Translations under genes and position numbers: made by a program
In this document: piece after piece, positions 1 through 10,062 of the stretch
How the letters are laid out: every line of letters starts with the position of its first letter
How positions within the stretch are numbered: position 1 is the first letter of the stretch
Source: an uncultured Dehalococcoidia bacterium
Lineage (GTDB): Bacteria; Chloroflexota; Dehalococcoidia; Lucifugimonadales; UBA3495
Assembly: GCA_951813535.1 (NCBI GenBank)
Contig: OX638345.1
Location: 3,774,608-3,838,607, forward strand
Length of the DNA stretch: 64,000 nucleotides
Direction of reading: 5' to 3'
The notes under the pieces: generated by a model
Told to the model about the DNA's origin: nothing
Databases searched by the model: none
The model's input: the letters and a program-made list of their open reading frames with translations, nothing else

Positions 1-65
1 CGCTCGCGGCAGTCGGTGCACTGCAACGTGATGACCTGCCGGGCGTCGGTGGACTTACGGGCCAT
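1..65 (-). CDS. rpmG: 50S ribosomal protein L33, N-terminal 21 codons (partial)
   Basis: The frame starts at an ATG on the minus strand and runs off the window edge. The visible peptide begins MARKSTDARQVITLQC and carries the C-x-x-C pair (CTDC) of the zinc-ribbon type of L33. It begins 4 bases after the tuf stop codon, and its Shine-Dalgarno GGAG lies inside the last codons of tuf, so the two are co-transcribed and probably translationally coupled. The tuf-rpmG order is widespread in bacteria. Only the N-terminus can be judged. Confidence 0.85.
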   Translation of the reverse strand, partial: MARKSTDARQVITLQCTDCRE

Positions 66-69
66 GGGA

Positions 70-1254
70 TCACTCCAGCAATCGGGTGAACACGCCGGCG
101 CCGACGGTGCGACCGCCTTCGCGGATGGCGAAGCGCAGTCCTTCCTCCACGGCGATCGGCGTGATCAGGTTTACGGTCATGGTGATGTTGTCACCGGGCA
201 TTACCATTTCCACACCGTCCGGCAGGGCGATCTCGCCGGTGATGTCGCTGGTGCGGATGTAGAACTGGGGCTTGTAGCCGGTGAAGAAGGGGGTATGGCG
301 ACCGCCTTCAGCCTGGCTCAGCACGTATACCTCGGCCTCGGCGCGTCGGTACGGACGCATGGAGCCTGGGGCAACCAGGACCTGGCCGCGTTCGACTTCG
401 TCGCGGTCCACGCCGCGCAGCAGCACGCCCACGGCGTCGCCGGCTTCGGTGGTGTCCAGCAACTTGTGGAACATCTCCAGGCCGGTGGCAACGGTCTTCC
501 GCACGTCTCCGGAACGGATGATTTCCACTTCCTGGCCGACGTTCAACTGACCGCGCTCGACGCGACCGGTGACCACGGTGCCGCGGCCCTTGATGCCAAA
601 CACGTCTTCAATGGGCATCAGGAACGGCTGATCAGTGACGCGGGACGGCTGCGGGATGTAGTCATCCATGGTCTCGACCAGTTCCCGAACCTGCTGCATG
701 GCATCGGCGTCGCCTTCCAGCGCCTTCAGACCGCTGACACGCACGATGGGCGTGTCGTCACCGGGGAAGTCGTAAGTGCTGAGCAGTTCCCGCACTTCCA
801 ACTCCACCAGTTCCAGGAGCTCCTCGTCGTCCATCATGTCGACCTTGTTGAGGGCGACCACGATGGACGGAACTTCCACCTGGCGGGCCAGCAGGATGTG
901 CTCCCGGGTCTGCGGCATGGGGCCGTCGGGAGCCGACACGACCAGGACCGCGCCGTCCATCTGGGCGGCTCCGGTGATCATGTTCTTGATGTAGTCGGCG
1001 TGACCGGGGCAGTCAACGTGGGCGTAGTGCCGATTCTCGGTCTCGTATTCGACGTGGGCGATAGCGATGGTGATGCCGCGAGCCCGTTCTTCCGGCGCGT
1101 TGTCGATGCTGTCGAAACTGCGGAAGTTGGCGTTGTTCTCCTGAGACAGCACGCTGGTGATGGCGGCGGTCAGGGTGGTCTTGCCGTGGTCAACGTGACC
1201 GATAGTTCCCACGTTGACGTGGGGCTTGGAACGGTCGAAGACTTGCTTAGCCAT
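70..1254 (-). CDS. tuf: Elongation factor Tu
   Basis: EF-Tu is the GTPase that delivers aminoacyl-tRNA to the ribosomal A site. The frame gives 394 residues, the normal family length. All G motifs are visible: G1 HVDHGKTT near residue 20, G3 DCPGHADY near 80, G4 NKVD near 135 and G5 SGLKALEG near 173, followed by the two beta-barrel domains. A longer frame reaches an ATG at 1308, but the family start [14 protein letters not shown] is the ATG at 1254, which has AAGGAG about 10 bases upstream. The gene lies downstream of three tRNA genes and upstream of rpmG, the classic thrU-tyrU-(gly)-thrT-tufB-rpmG arrangement. It is intact, unlike most accessory genes in this window. Confidence 0.97.
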   Translation of the reverse strand: MAKQVFDRSKPHVNVGTIGHVDHGKTTLTAAITSVLSQENNANFRSFDSIDNAPEERARGITIAIAHVEYETENRHYAHVDCPGHADYIKNMITGAAQMDGAVLVVSAPDGPMPQTREHILLARQVEVPSIVVALNKVDMMDDEELLELVELEVRELLSTYDFPGDDTPIVRVSGLKALEGDADAMQQVRELVETMDDYIPQPSRVTDQPFLMPIEDVFGIKGRGTVVTGRVERGQLNVGQEVEIIRSGDVRKTVATGLEMFHKLLDTTEAGDAVGVLLRGVDRDEVERGQVLVAPGSMRPYRRAEAEVYVLSQAEGGRHTPFFTGYKPQFYIRTSDITGEIALPDGVEMVMPGDNITMTVNLITPIAVEEGLRFAIREGGRTVGAGVFTRLLE

Positions 1255-1330
1255 GGTAGGGAAGTTACTCCTTGCTCCTGGATGATTTTCGTTCCGCCCG
1301 CGGCCCATCCCGGCGGGTTGTTGACGCCTG

Positions 1331-1405
1331 TGGAGCCCAAGGGCGGAATCGAACCGCCGACCCCGTTCTTACCAAGAACGTGCTCTACCTCTGAGCTACT
1401 TGGGC
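1331..1405 (-). tRNA. tRNA-Thr (anticodon GGT)
   Basis: The reverse complement folds as a cloverleaf: acceptor GCCCAAG pairing with CTTGGGC, anticodon stem CGTTC/GAACG around the loop TTGGTAA, T-loop GTTCGATTC, and an encoded 3' CCA. Anticodon GGT reads ACC. It lies 76 bases upstream of the tuf start and is probably processed from the same transcript. Confidence 0.95.
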
Positions 1406-1435
1406 GCGTGGGTTGGTTGTATCAGAAATTTGGTG

Positions 1436-1523
1436 TGGTGGAGGGGGCAGGATTCGAACCTGCGAAGCCCGTCAGGGCGCCAGATTTACAGTCTGGTGGC
1501 TTTAACCACTCACCCACCCCTCC
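1436..1523 (-). tRNA. tRNA-Tyr (anticodon GTA)
   Basis: The reverse complement has acceptor GGAGGGG/CCCCTCC, anticodon stem CCAGA/TCTGG with loop CTGTAAA, a long variable arm (class II tRNA) and a T-loop GGTTCGAATCC. An encoded CCA follows discriminator A. At 88 nt it is the expected length for bacterial tRNA-Tyr. It is the second tRNA of the tuf-linked cluster. Confidence 0.95.
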
Positions 1524-1569
1524 ATGTGCTAACTCCCGGACAGATGATCCAGTTTCGACGATTTCGATT

Positions 1570-1645
1570 TGGAGCCCCAGAGGGGACTCGAACCCCTAAC
1601 CTGCCGATTACAAATCGGCTGCGCTGCCAATTGCGCCACCGGGGC
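1570..1645 (-). tRNA. tRNA-Thr (anticodon TGT)
   Basis: The reverse complement has acceptor GCCCCGG/CTGGGGC, anticodon stem GCCGA/TCGGC around TTTGTAA, T-loop GTTCGAGTC and an encoded CCA. Anticodon TGT reads ACA. It is the first gene of the tRNA-tuf operon. Confidence 0.95.
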
Positions 1646-1693
1646 GCGGGGTTGGCTCCGCTGAACCCGACCGGCCAAACCGCGCAATACGCT

Positions 1694-1719
1694 AAAAAAG
1701 CCCCGGCAACTTCCGGGGC
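1694..1719 (-). terminator. Rho-independent terminator-like hairpin upstream of the tRNA-tuf operon
   Basis: On the minus strand a 7-bp GC stem (1713-1719 with 1700-1706) around a 6-base loop is followed directly by six Ts (1699-1694). It points towards the tRNA genes and lies between them and the best promoter-like motif. It could stop upstream minus-strand transcription or act as a leader attenuator. The sequence does not tell which. Confidence 0.6.
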
Positions 1720-1740
1720 CTTCCGGTTTTAGCCAATCGC

Positions 1741-1774
1741 ATAATAGGTTACGCAAAACCGTTAAAGTTGTCAA
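1741..1774 (-). promoter_or_regulatory. Candidate promoter of the tRNA-tuf operon
   Basis: The minus strand carries a perfect -35 TTGACA at 1774-1769. A weak -10 (TAACCT, 1751-1746) sits 17 bases downstream, and a better-looking TATTAT (1746-1741) sits at a too-long 22-base spacing. An inverted repeat CGGTTTT/AAAACCG (1724-1730 and 1755-1761) brackets the -10 region. Confidence 0.35.
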
Positions 1775-1878
1775 CGGTTGTCGGCGATTCTAAACGGCAA
1801 ACAGCGGTTTCAGCACGGGTCGCGTTGGGGCGTTGCGCTGGCCGGTCAAGGGACGGCGGTGTCCTCCCGAGAGTGGGG

Positions 1879-1884
1879 TATAAT
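1879..1884 (+). promoter_or_regulatory. -10 box for tRNA-Gly
   Basis: A perfect TATAAT lies 12 bases before the first base of tRNA-Gly, so transcription should start a few bases upstream of the mature 5' end. No good -35 is visible at 17 bases; 1856-1861 reads GCGGTG. Confidence 0.5.
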
Positions 1885-1895
1885 GATGGTGTTGA

Positions 1896-1969
1896 GCGGG
1901 CGTAGCTTAGTGGTAAAGCCCCAGCCTTCCAAGCTGGCTACGTGGGTTCGATTCCCATCGCCCGCTCCA
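1896..1969 (+). tRNA. tRNA-Gly (anticodon TCC)
   Basis: A cloverleaf is directly readable: acceptor GCGGGCG/CGCCCGC, anticodon stem CCAGC/GCTGG around CTTCCAA, T-loop GGTTCGATTCC and an encoded CCA. Anticodon TCC reads GGA. In many bacteria tRNA-Gly(TCC) sits between tRNA-Tyr and tRNA-Thr(GGT) in the tuf operon. Here it is on the opposite strand about 250 bases away. Confidence 0.95.
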
Positions 1970-3933
1970 TAGTTCCGCATTTCGGGAGTTTCAAGCACGG
2001 ATCCGTTTCGCGCGGTTCAGGGCCGAACCTGCCTCCCCCATTCCGTCGTCCCGCCTAGGTTCCGGTCGTTTCCGGCCCAGCGGAGTTGGATCCCACCCAA
2101 TTGGACGCGACCTGGCGCCGGAATAATCATAGCCGTAGCGGAACAAGCGCCAACGCCCTGGCGAACGGGGGCAACGGAATAACTGAACGAAGTGTTGCTC
2201 AGGCTGCTGGAGTTGAATTCAGGCGCCCCATCCACGTCGGCCACCGTGACCGTTACGTCCAGAGTGCCGGTGCATTGCCCGTCCGATGCCCTGACCTGCA
2301 CGAGGTACTCGTTGTCGCCGTTGGAATCGGCCGGCCGCTCGTGGTCCGGCGTGTTCCGGAAGGTCAGTTCCCCGGTGTTTCTGTTGATGGTGAAGTCGCC
2401 GCCATCGGTGCCTGATACGCTCCAGGTGAACGTGGAAGTTGCGCCCTCCGGGTCCGAGGTGAAGCAGAAACGCGAGAATGCGCTTTTATTCTCATCCACG
2501 ATGGGAGCCGGGTGGCCGGACACCTTGGGCGGCTCGTTCACGTCGGTGACGGTGACCTTTACGTCCAGGGTACCGGTCTCGACTGGCTCTCCGTCGTCGG
2601 TGGCAACCACGCTCAGATCATAAGTGTTGCTCCGGCCGGCCTCGAAGTCGGGTGGGTCATTGAAGGTCAGGTAGCCCTGGCCATCGATGGAGAGAAAGCT
2701 GGCGTCCGTGCCGCTCAACGACCATTCGACGGCATCCCGTTCCGGGTCGGCAGCGGTGTAGCGGACGATGTTTCCGGTGCGGTTCTCCCGCCATTCCACC
2801 CCGTCGCTTCCGCCGATGACAGGCGGCTCGTTCACGTTGGCGATCTCGATCTGAACCTGAATGGTGTCGGACAGCCCGTCCGGGTCTTCGACCTTGAGGT
2901 TCACCCGTTGCGTGGTCCTCCGCTCGTAGTCGAGGGTGGCGCCGTTTCCCACGCGGATCTGGCCGTTGTATTGTCAACGGTATAGGGGCCGCCCTGCTGA
3001 GAGTTGATCGAATAGGTCAGCGTGTCATCGTTCAGGTCGGTGGCCTCCACCGGATCACCGGCTGCCGTTCCCGACGCGGAGTTTTCAGCTATCGACCGCG
3101 TGGCGCTCTGGCCGTCCTCGAATTCAGAGGCCACGTTGTCGTCAACGACGCTGATGGTGACTGTGACGGTTACGGTGGCGCTGCCGCCCTGCAGGTGCGG
3201 CGGCAACGGAACGGAGCCCACGTAGGCCAGTGTCGCCGTGAATGTCTCGTTGTCCTCGCTGCCGTCGCCGCCGGCGATGTTCACCGTGAATTCCCTGGTC
3301 GCCTGGTAGCTTTGCCCAATGTCGGTGAAATCGGACCGGCTGAAAATTTGGCGTTGGGTCTGGCCGGCGCAGTCGCTGGAATCTGCGGTGCCGTCGGCAA
3401 AGGTGACTTCGGCAACGAAAGAGAAGCCGCTCTCCGGCTGCTTGTCCTTTGTGGTGGTGCCACGCCCTTCAGCGTAACCCGACCCGCGCCCTCGGCCATG
3501 GTGACCGGATCAACGGCCCAACTCAGAATAACCGGCACGTGGTCGTTGTCGAGCGCCGTGGCCGTGTCAGAGGTATCAGTTCCCAGCGCGTAGCCCGAAC
3601 CGGACCGCAGGGCAACCGTTACCGTGCTGCTGTCCTCGTCCTCGGTGTCGTCGTTCAGGGCGATGTCCAGGGTGGCTGTGCTTGAACCGGCGCGGGATGT
3701 CTCCGTCGTGGGCTGTCCGGACCCCAGCATCCGCCTGGGTTTCGGACACGCGCGCGTTGACCGTCAGAGCATCGTCCGGGAGCCCAACCCGCGTGAGCCT
3801 GAACTCCAGGGTGTCGTCTTCCTCGGCGCTGGTATCGATTGCCGCGATGGATACCTTCGGCAGGTGGTTGTCCCGGATGGTCACTGCGGCCGCCGCCGCT
3901 CCGCCCTGCAGGTGTAACGAGTTGGGGTCAACA

Positions 3934-5136
3934 TAGTACTCAGTCAACGTTGGAAGGGCAGGGGTAGAAGCGATGGAGTTTGATCCTGGCGTCGTCGGTT
4001 CCGAAGCGCCAGTTGATCGGGATGCGCGCGGCGTTGCGTCGGGTCTCGTAGGCGGTGATGGCGCGTTGCAGGGCGTCGGCGTCAGGGTTTCTCCCTTTGA
4101 GACAGGCGCGGCTCAACGCGCTGAACTCAGTCTCCGCCATGTTCAGCCAGCTGGCGTGCTTGGGGGTGTGGTGAAACTCGAGACGTTTCACGATGCGCCT
4201 GGCTTCGGCGGCAGGGAAGGTCTCGTACAGGGAAGCCATGCGGTGAGTGTTCAAGTTGTCCAGGACCACGCGGATCGCGGTGGCTGGTGGATCTGGCCTG
4301 ATTGGTCAAGAGCCGCACGCGCCAACCAGCCAGAGGCTCGCAGAACAGGAAGAGGTTGCGGGTGCCGCCGCGGCGGTACTCATAGTCCTGACGTCGGGGT
4401 CGTCCCGGCTGGGCGGGTAACGGCCCCCGTACGTTGGCCAGCAGTTGCGTGGAGGTCTCGTCGAAGCACACCACCGGTCGGTCGGGGTCGTAGGGCTCGG
4501 CATACAGGTCCAGCACGTCCTCCATCGCCGCCACGAACTCCCCGTTCATCCGGGAGATGCACCACTGTCGCTTTTGCCAGGGCTTGAGAGTGTTTTTTTC
4601 AGCCGGAGCCTGACCGTCTCATACGACAGGCTCTCCACCACGCCCAACTCAACCACCTTGTTGGCCAATAGGCGCAGGGTCCAGTGGTCGTGGCCTTCGG
4701 GAGCGTCGCTGCACACCAGGGCGATCAGAGCCTGCCCCGTACTGGATACGGGGTGGGCTTCCCCACGATCATCCAGCTTGCGATACCGGTTGGCCTGGGG
4801 ATGGTCGTGGAGCACGCCGTCCAATCCCTCCTCGGCGTACCGCCGCTTGGTGCGGAACACCGTGCGCTGCGACGTGGCCAGAGCCGCCGCCACCTGGGAC
4901 GCACTCCAGCCTGCATCGGTCTTGAGCAGGATGCGCGCCCGATTGATGACCCGGGCCGAGCGCTGGCCCCGACGGATCAATCCTTCCAGTTGGGCCCGAT
5001 CTTCCTGCGACAGCCGTACCGCAAATTTCTCCTGAGCCATGGCTGTCGCACCTCCCGCACCGCAGTTTGCCACTCACGATAGCGACCATGGACGATTCTT
5101 TCTTATCTATGACGGTACAAGTTTGACCGAATACTA
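3934..5136 (-). mobile_element. IS630-family element
   Basis: The boundaries come from imperfect terminal inverted repeats: the left end reads TAGTACTCAGTCAACGTTGG, and the reverse complement of the right end reads TAGTATTCGGTCAAACTTGT. Each begins with the TA target duplication typical of IS630/Tc1 elements. The length of about 1.2 kb fits the family. It interrupts the Calx-beta/cadherin gene. Confidence 0.85.
3940..5040 (-). pseudogene. IS630-family transposase, frameshifted and internally deleted
   Basis: The first part (5040-4546) carries the helix-turn-helix region (WSASQVAAALATSQRTVFR). The second (from about 4597 to 4290) carries the first catalytic Asp in VCFDETST. The third (4269-3940) carries the second Asp in VLDNLNTH and the Glu in SWLNMAETEFS. 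Parts one and two are linked by a -1 shift at seven As (minus strand, 4599-4593), which looks like a programmed frameshift site. Between parts two and three, roughly 20 family residues are missing and the frame changes, so the enzyme is probably dead. The stop codon lies inside the left terminal repeat. Confidence 0.8.
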
Positions 5137-5343
5137 GGCTCCAGGGGGATCTGGCAGCGATACGGCGAGAGGAGGACTTATTGTTTGGCAGCCCGGGCGG
5201 AGGCCAGAGCCGCCTGGTCATGCGACTGTCAATAGCAAGTCAGATCTGACCCAGGTGTAGCAAGTTGGATGTGACCCACCTGTGTGATCGACATTGCGTA
5301 ACAAGTTAAAACTGACCCACCTGGATAGTGCTCAGCGATTCTG

Positions 5344-6151
<808 letters not shown>

Positions 6152-6155
<4 letters not shown>

Positions 6156-7392
6156 GCCGCGCCTCCCGCCACCAGTTCGTACACGTCCAGGGAGCGGCGC
6201 TCCACCTCACCCACGGGGATCTGCACCGCGACCGCTTCCTTGCGAGGCCGGTTGTCTCCCCTGGGCAGGCCCGACCATTGACCGGGAAGAGTGAAACGCT
6301 GTTTGGGCTGCTGCGCCCGAGGATGTACGGCCATGCGCTCATCACCGGCCCAGACTTCCACCGTCCCCTGGCGCTCGCCCACCTGCACCGTGGCGTCCAC
6401 CCACTTCCAGTGGACGCCGTAGTGAGAGCCTTCCCAGCTGACGAAGCCGTCTTTGGACACCTTCCGGTCCGTCCGCAAGTACGGGGCCAGCGTGGCACGA
6501 TCCGGCACCTTGCCCAGGTGTGGTCGCTCCTCGGCCAGCGCCTCCCACGGCACCCGGTTGGTGGTCCCGTGGATCCGGGCGTTGGCCACCACGTCGCACC
6601 ACTCCAGCGCCTGGCCGTTCAGGTCCGCGTCGTCGGTGAAGCGGATGCTGGGCCACATGTTGCGCCTGACGTACTTCACGCCGCTTTCCACCTTGCCCTT
6701 GGTCTGCGCTCGGTATTCCGGACACAGCCGGGCCTCGAAGCCCACCCGCATGGCGAAGTCCAGCATCCGCTGGTTCCAAATCGGCCGCTTCGCCTCGTCC
6801 TTGCCCAGCGTGATCACCTTGGCATTGTCGTAGAGGCAGCGCCTGGGCACGCCGCCCAGGTACTCGAAGGCATTGACGTGGCACTGGATGAAAGCCGCGG
6901 TGTCGGCCCGCCGCACCAGTTCCACGTAGGAGACCCTGGACCATCCCATGGTCATCACGAACACCCAGACCCTCCGCTTGATCCCGCCCTCGCCGATATA
7001 CGACAGGCTCCCCCAGTCCACCTGCGCCTGCTCTCCCAGAGCCGTCTCAAAACGCATCGTCGCCTCCGGCTGCCGCCATTGCCGCTTCGGCCTCACGTAC
7101 TGCACCACCGTCGAGTAACAACCCCGGTAGCCCCGAGCTTTGATCTCCCGGTGCAGCACCACGCAGTTTTCCAACCCCTCCGACATTCTGTGGTCAATGT
7201 ACTCGGTGTACGGGTCCAGCTTGGACCCCCGCGGCGGCCGTGGCTTGGGTCGCATCGCCCCCGGCGACTTCAGAGCCTGCCCCTGCGGAAGCAGTGGTAC
7301 CGACGCACCGTGTTGCGGGATATGTCCAGCTCCCGGGCTATGTCCCGAATCGAGCGTCCCGCGCCTTTCATCTCGTAGATCTCTTTCATCAT
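6152..7392 (-). pseudogene. istA: IstA transposase of IS21, frameshifted near the N-terminus
   Basis: IstA is the DDE recombinase of IS21. The N-terminal helix-turn-helix reads from the ATG at 7392 (MMKEIYEMKG, then RSIRDIARELDISRNTVRR). It ends at a TGA near 7290, while the remaining ~380 residues continue in a second frame from KSPGAMRPKPRPP. The catalytic residues are still present in the second frame: Asp in QVDWG, Asp in LYDNAK and Glu in KGKVESG. The N-terminal break alone would abolish function. The open frame extending to 7720 is only read-through of the wrong frame. Confidence 0.8.
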
Positions 7393-7507
7393 TCCCACCG
7401 TTAGCAAGGTCGCTGCGGCACCTCCACGAAAAGCCCGCAGATGATGCCATTGCCACCCGGTGGGTCAGTTCCACTTTGCTACTTTTGCACATTTTAAAGT
7501 TGCTAGT

Positions 7508-7816
7508 GACACGACTGGCGGCACCGGCTGGTCCGGCCACAGTGGCATTGGGCGAAACTCTGACAGTTCCCGGGGCGACCGGCGGGTGGAAGAAGGAGCG
7601 CGTTACCTGGGGTATGGGGTAATGCAGGCCGGTCAGCGCGCGCGGGCCTGCCTGACCGCTCCTTTTGAATTCGACGTAGTCATGCGGCTGCGTGAGCAGG
7701 GTCTGAGCCAAGAGCAACAACAGTCGGTGCGGGACGCGCTGATTGCGCTGGGCAGCATGGGCAGCAATTGCCGCAAGGGATACGGCTCATTGAACCTGAT
7801 CTGGACTATGGACTAA
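7508..7816 (+). pseudogene. Remnant of a CRISPR type III-B RAMP protein, Cmr1-like C-terminal part
   Basis: This plus-strand stretch lies trapped between the IS21 right end and the IS110 element. One frame reads GARYLGYGVM, then RACLTAPFEFDV, then a glycine-rich loop IALGSMGSNCRKGYGSLNL. In Cmr1 proteins a RYLGYG motif, a TSPFxFxV strand and a final GGLGSRSRRGFGSL loop occur in the same order and spacing. The loop here is degenerate but recognisable. No other cas gene or repeat array is in the window, so this would be a dead scrap of a former type III module. The assignment is by remembered motif similarity only. Confidence 0.55.
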
Positions 7817-9335
7817 CTGAAACTATCAAGCTGCCGCAGCCTCTGATCCGTGGTGCAGGCCCGAAGCTGGAGCATCGGGGAGAGGAACCAGCTGATAGCC
7901 CAGTTGCGCCGCCCGGCGCTTGGCCGCGCGCAGCGCCCGGTCCTGATACTGCTTCTCGTAGTACTCCGCGCCGGCATCCACGTACTCCTGGCCGTCGCGC
8001 AGCATGGTGTAGATGAGCCTGGCCAGCTTGTGGGCGGTGGCGGTGATGGCCTTGGACGCACCCCGCTGAGCTTGCTTCCGATGCAGAAAGGCGCCCAGGG
8101 CGCTGTCGGAGCGGTGCAGCGCGTTGGCCGCCAGCCGTAGTGCCGCCGCCGCGCGGCTGGCACTGGGCTTGGTCTTTGAGCTCATGACCCGGCGGCTGGT
8201 GATGCGGTTGTTGGGGCTCAAGCCCAGCCAGGATGCGAAGTGCTTGGCGCTGGGCCATTTAGTCATGTCCGTGCCGATCTCGCTGATCACTTTCAGGGCC
8301 GTGAAGCCGTCCACGCCGTCGATGCGGGTCAGGTCCACTCCGGTCATCCGGTACAGGTGCGTCCTGACGTCGCAGCGGGGCGCGTTTCCTTTGCTGCGTC
8401 TCCGGCCGGACTTCGCCGCTGGAGGATCACCATGGCTGTGATCCTCGAAACGCTCCAACTGGGCTTCACTCTCCCGGTCGCACTCGGCAATCTTATCCTG
8501 ATAGAACCGGTACAGCTCCAGGGCCTGGGCCAGTTCGAAGATGTGCTCCTCCCTCCAGTGGCCCTGTAACGACTTGGCGATGGTCTTCTCGTCGGCCTTG
8601 ATCCTGGGGTCGCGCAGTCGCGCCAGCTTTCGGGCGTCCCGCTCGCCGCCCACGATGGCCTCCATGATGTCCATGCCGGTCTTGCCGGTGATGTCCCTGA
8701 TCACGTGGTGGAGCTTCACGTTCATCTGGGTCAGGGCCTTCTGCATGTGCTGGACGTGGTGGGACGCGTACTCCACCAGCATGGCCCGCTGCCGCCGGTA
8801 GCTGCGCAGGCGCCGCACCTCCCCGTCGGGTCGGAAGGCTCCGGAGAGCAGGCCGTAGGTGTGCAACTGCTGCAGCCACTGGCAATCCCGCACGTCGGTC
8901 TTGCGACCGGGCACGTTCTTGATACGCCGTGGGTCCACCAGCATCACCTCAAACCCCCGCTCTTCCAGCACTCCGAACAGGGGTATCCAGTACACGCCGG
9001 TGGACTCCATGACCACGGTCTCCACGCTACACTCCTCCAGCCAGTCCGCCAGACGGTACAGGTCCGCCGTGAAGGCCCTTCCGGTTTCTTGCCGCTGCTC
9101 ATCATCGCCTCCGCGCCTGCAAGGTGGAGGTGTCGCCGGAGGGAGATGCTAATATCGAACAATCTATGGAACGGGATCGCTCCGCTTGGAGCGTCACCAA
9201 TGATGCAGTCGCAAGTCTCCCGGACCATGCTCTCAAACGGGCAATAAGCGCCAATGCCAGGTCGGTCTTGATCCGGACGGCACCCCTTACCATCAGCATA
9301 CATCCTTGGGGCGGACTCACCAGTTAGTCACCTCT
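7817..9335 (-). mobile_element. IS110-family element, probably 5'-defective
   Basis: It is defined by the DEDD-type transposase and its flanks. The left boundary follows the Cmr1-like frame end near 7816. The right boundary is placed before the IS1380 fragment at about 9368. IS110 elements lack terminal inverted repeats, so both ends are approximate. The roughly 230 bases upstream of the transposase frame (about 9110-9335) hold no convincing gene; in intact IS110 elements this non-coding end encodes the bridge RNA. Confidence 0.5.
7826..9100 (-). pseudogene. IS110-family (DEDD) transposase lacking its N-terminus
   Basis: The C-terminal ~400 residues are intact. The continuous family sequence starts near GRAFTADLYRLADWL and passes through VMESTGVYW and VDPRRIKNVPGRKTD. 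The transposase_20 region follows, with IDGVDGFTALKVISEIG, then FASWLGLSPNNRITS and the serine-bearing SSKTKPSASRAAAALRLAAN. The RuvC-like N-terminal segment with the first catalytic Asp (usually G-x-D-V-H/S-K) is not found upstream; that frame degenerates into unrelated codons before about 9105. A GTG at 9025 could start translation but would give a truncated enzyme. It is most likely inactive. Confidence 0.75.
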
Positions 9336-9367
9336 GCACGGCCCGCACACGGGCATAATGTTGCTCA

Positions 9368-10062
9368 CAACTGGCGCTGTTTGCCGACTACAGCTATCAC
9401 GCCTTCATCACTGATCGGGACGGGGACACCCTGTACCTGGAGGCCGACCATCGCCGCCACGCCGAGATCGAGAACGCCATCCGCGACCCCGCATCAAGTG
9501 CGGCGCAGGCTCTGAAATACGGCGTGGGTCTCAACCATCTCCCTTCGGGCCGTTTCGCCGCCAACGCCGCCTGGCTGGCCGTCCAAGTGATGGCCCACAA
9601 TCTGGCCCGCTGGACGACACGCATCGGTCTGCGCGAGCCGGTGTCCACCACCAAAACCCTGCGGCGACGTTTCTTCTCCCTCCCCGGACGCATCACCCGC
9701 AAGGCACGCCGTCTCACCCTGCATCTTCCCCAGGACTGGCCTTGGCAGAACCAGTTCAGCAACGCCCTGGCACGATTGCGCGCCCTGCCGCTACCCTCCT
9801 GATCGCCCAACGGTGTCTGACCCGTCCACTGGACTACCTCGCGAATCAGCGCCAGGCCGACCCCGCGTGTCTCCCGTTGCAATCTGTCCACCGGTCTCGC
9901 CCGTCGCCGACGCTGGGGCCCGTCAAAATTCCCTTCGCGTCGCCGACACGCTCAGCACCCGTCCCAATCCGTCGGGACCAACACCCTGCCAGCCCTTCCC
10001 TTCACCTTTCATACCTCGTCTGATCACCCCTACCGCATCCCTTCGGTGGATTCGGGTTTAGG
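9368..10062 (+). mobile_element. IS1380-family fragment: C-terminal transposase and right terminal repeat
   Basis: The frame reads from 9368 (LALFADYSYHAFITDRDGD) to the stop at 9802 and matches the C-terminal ~140 residues of the IS1380-type transposase at 48640-49401. Relative to that copy it has an in-frame insertion of about 24 bases (residues PASSAAQA after AIRD). The right terminal repeat CCCTTCGGTGGATTCGGG lies at 10039-10056. The 5' two thirds of the element are missing, so it cannot transpose on its own. Confidence 0.8.

Larger units (their letters stand above)
2017..5224 (-). pseudogene. Broken Calx-beta/cadherin-type secreted adhesin, interrupted by IS630
   Basis: Minus-strand coding pieces in different frames (5224-5137, 3933-3700, 3730-3480, 3284-2960 and 2952-2017) form one protein. 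The upstream part is Calx-beta-like (DNHLPKVSIAA, then AEEDDTLEF). The downstream part is a series of cadherin-like domains with NEPPV, DVNEPPK and DxExxxxYxLxVxASDG signatures. At least three frameshifts (around 3715, 3450 and 2950) separate the pieces. IS630 sits at 3934-5136. Removing it with one TA copy joins the frames as PPGAYVDPNSLHLQGG, so the insertion came into a readable gene. The 5' end is cut near 5224, where IS21 terminal repeats begin. Such proteins are usually secreted, calcium-binding adhesins. No export signal survives. Confidence 0.75.

Noticed and set aside
16-1599. Long plus-strand open frame across tuf and the tRNAs
   Set aside because: It is the antisense shadow of tuf and passes through three tRNA genes.
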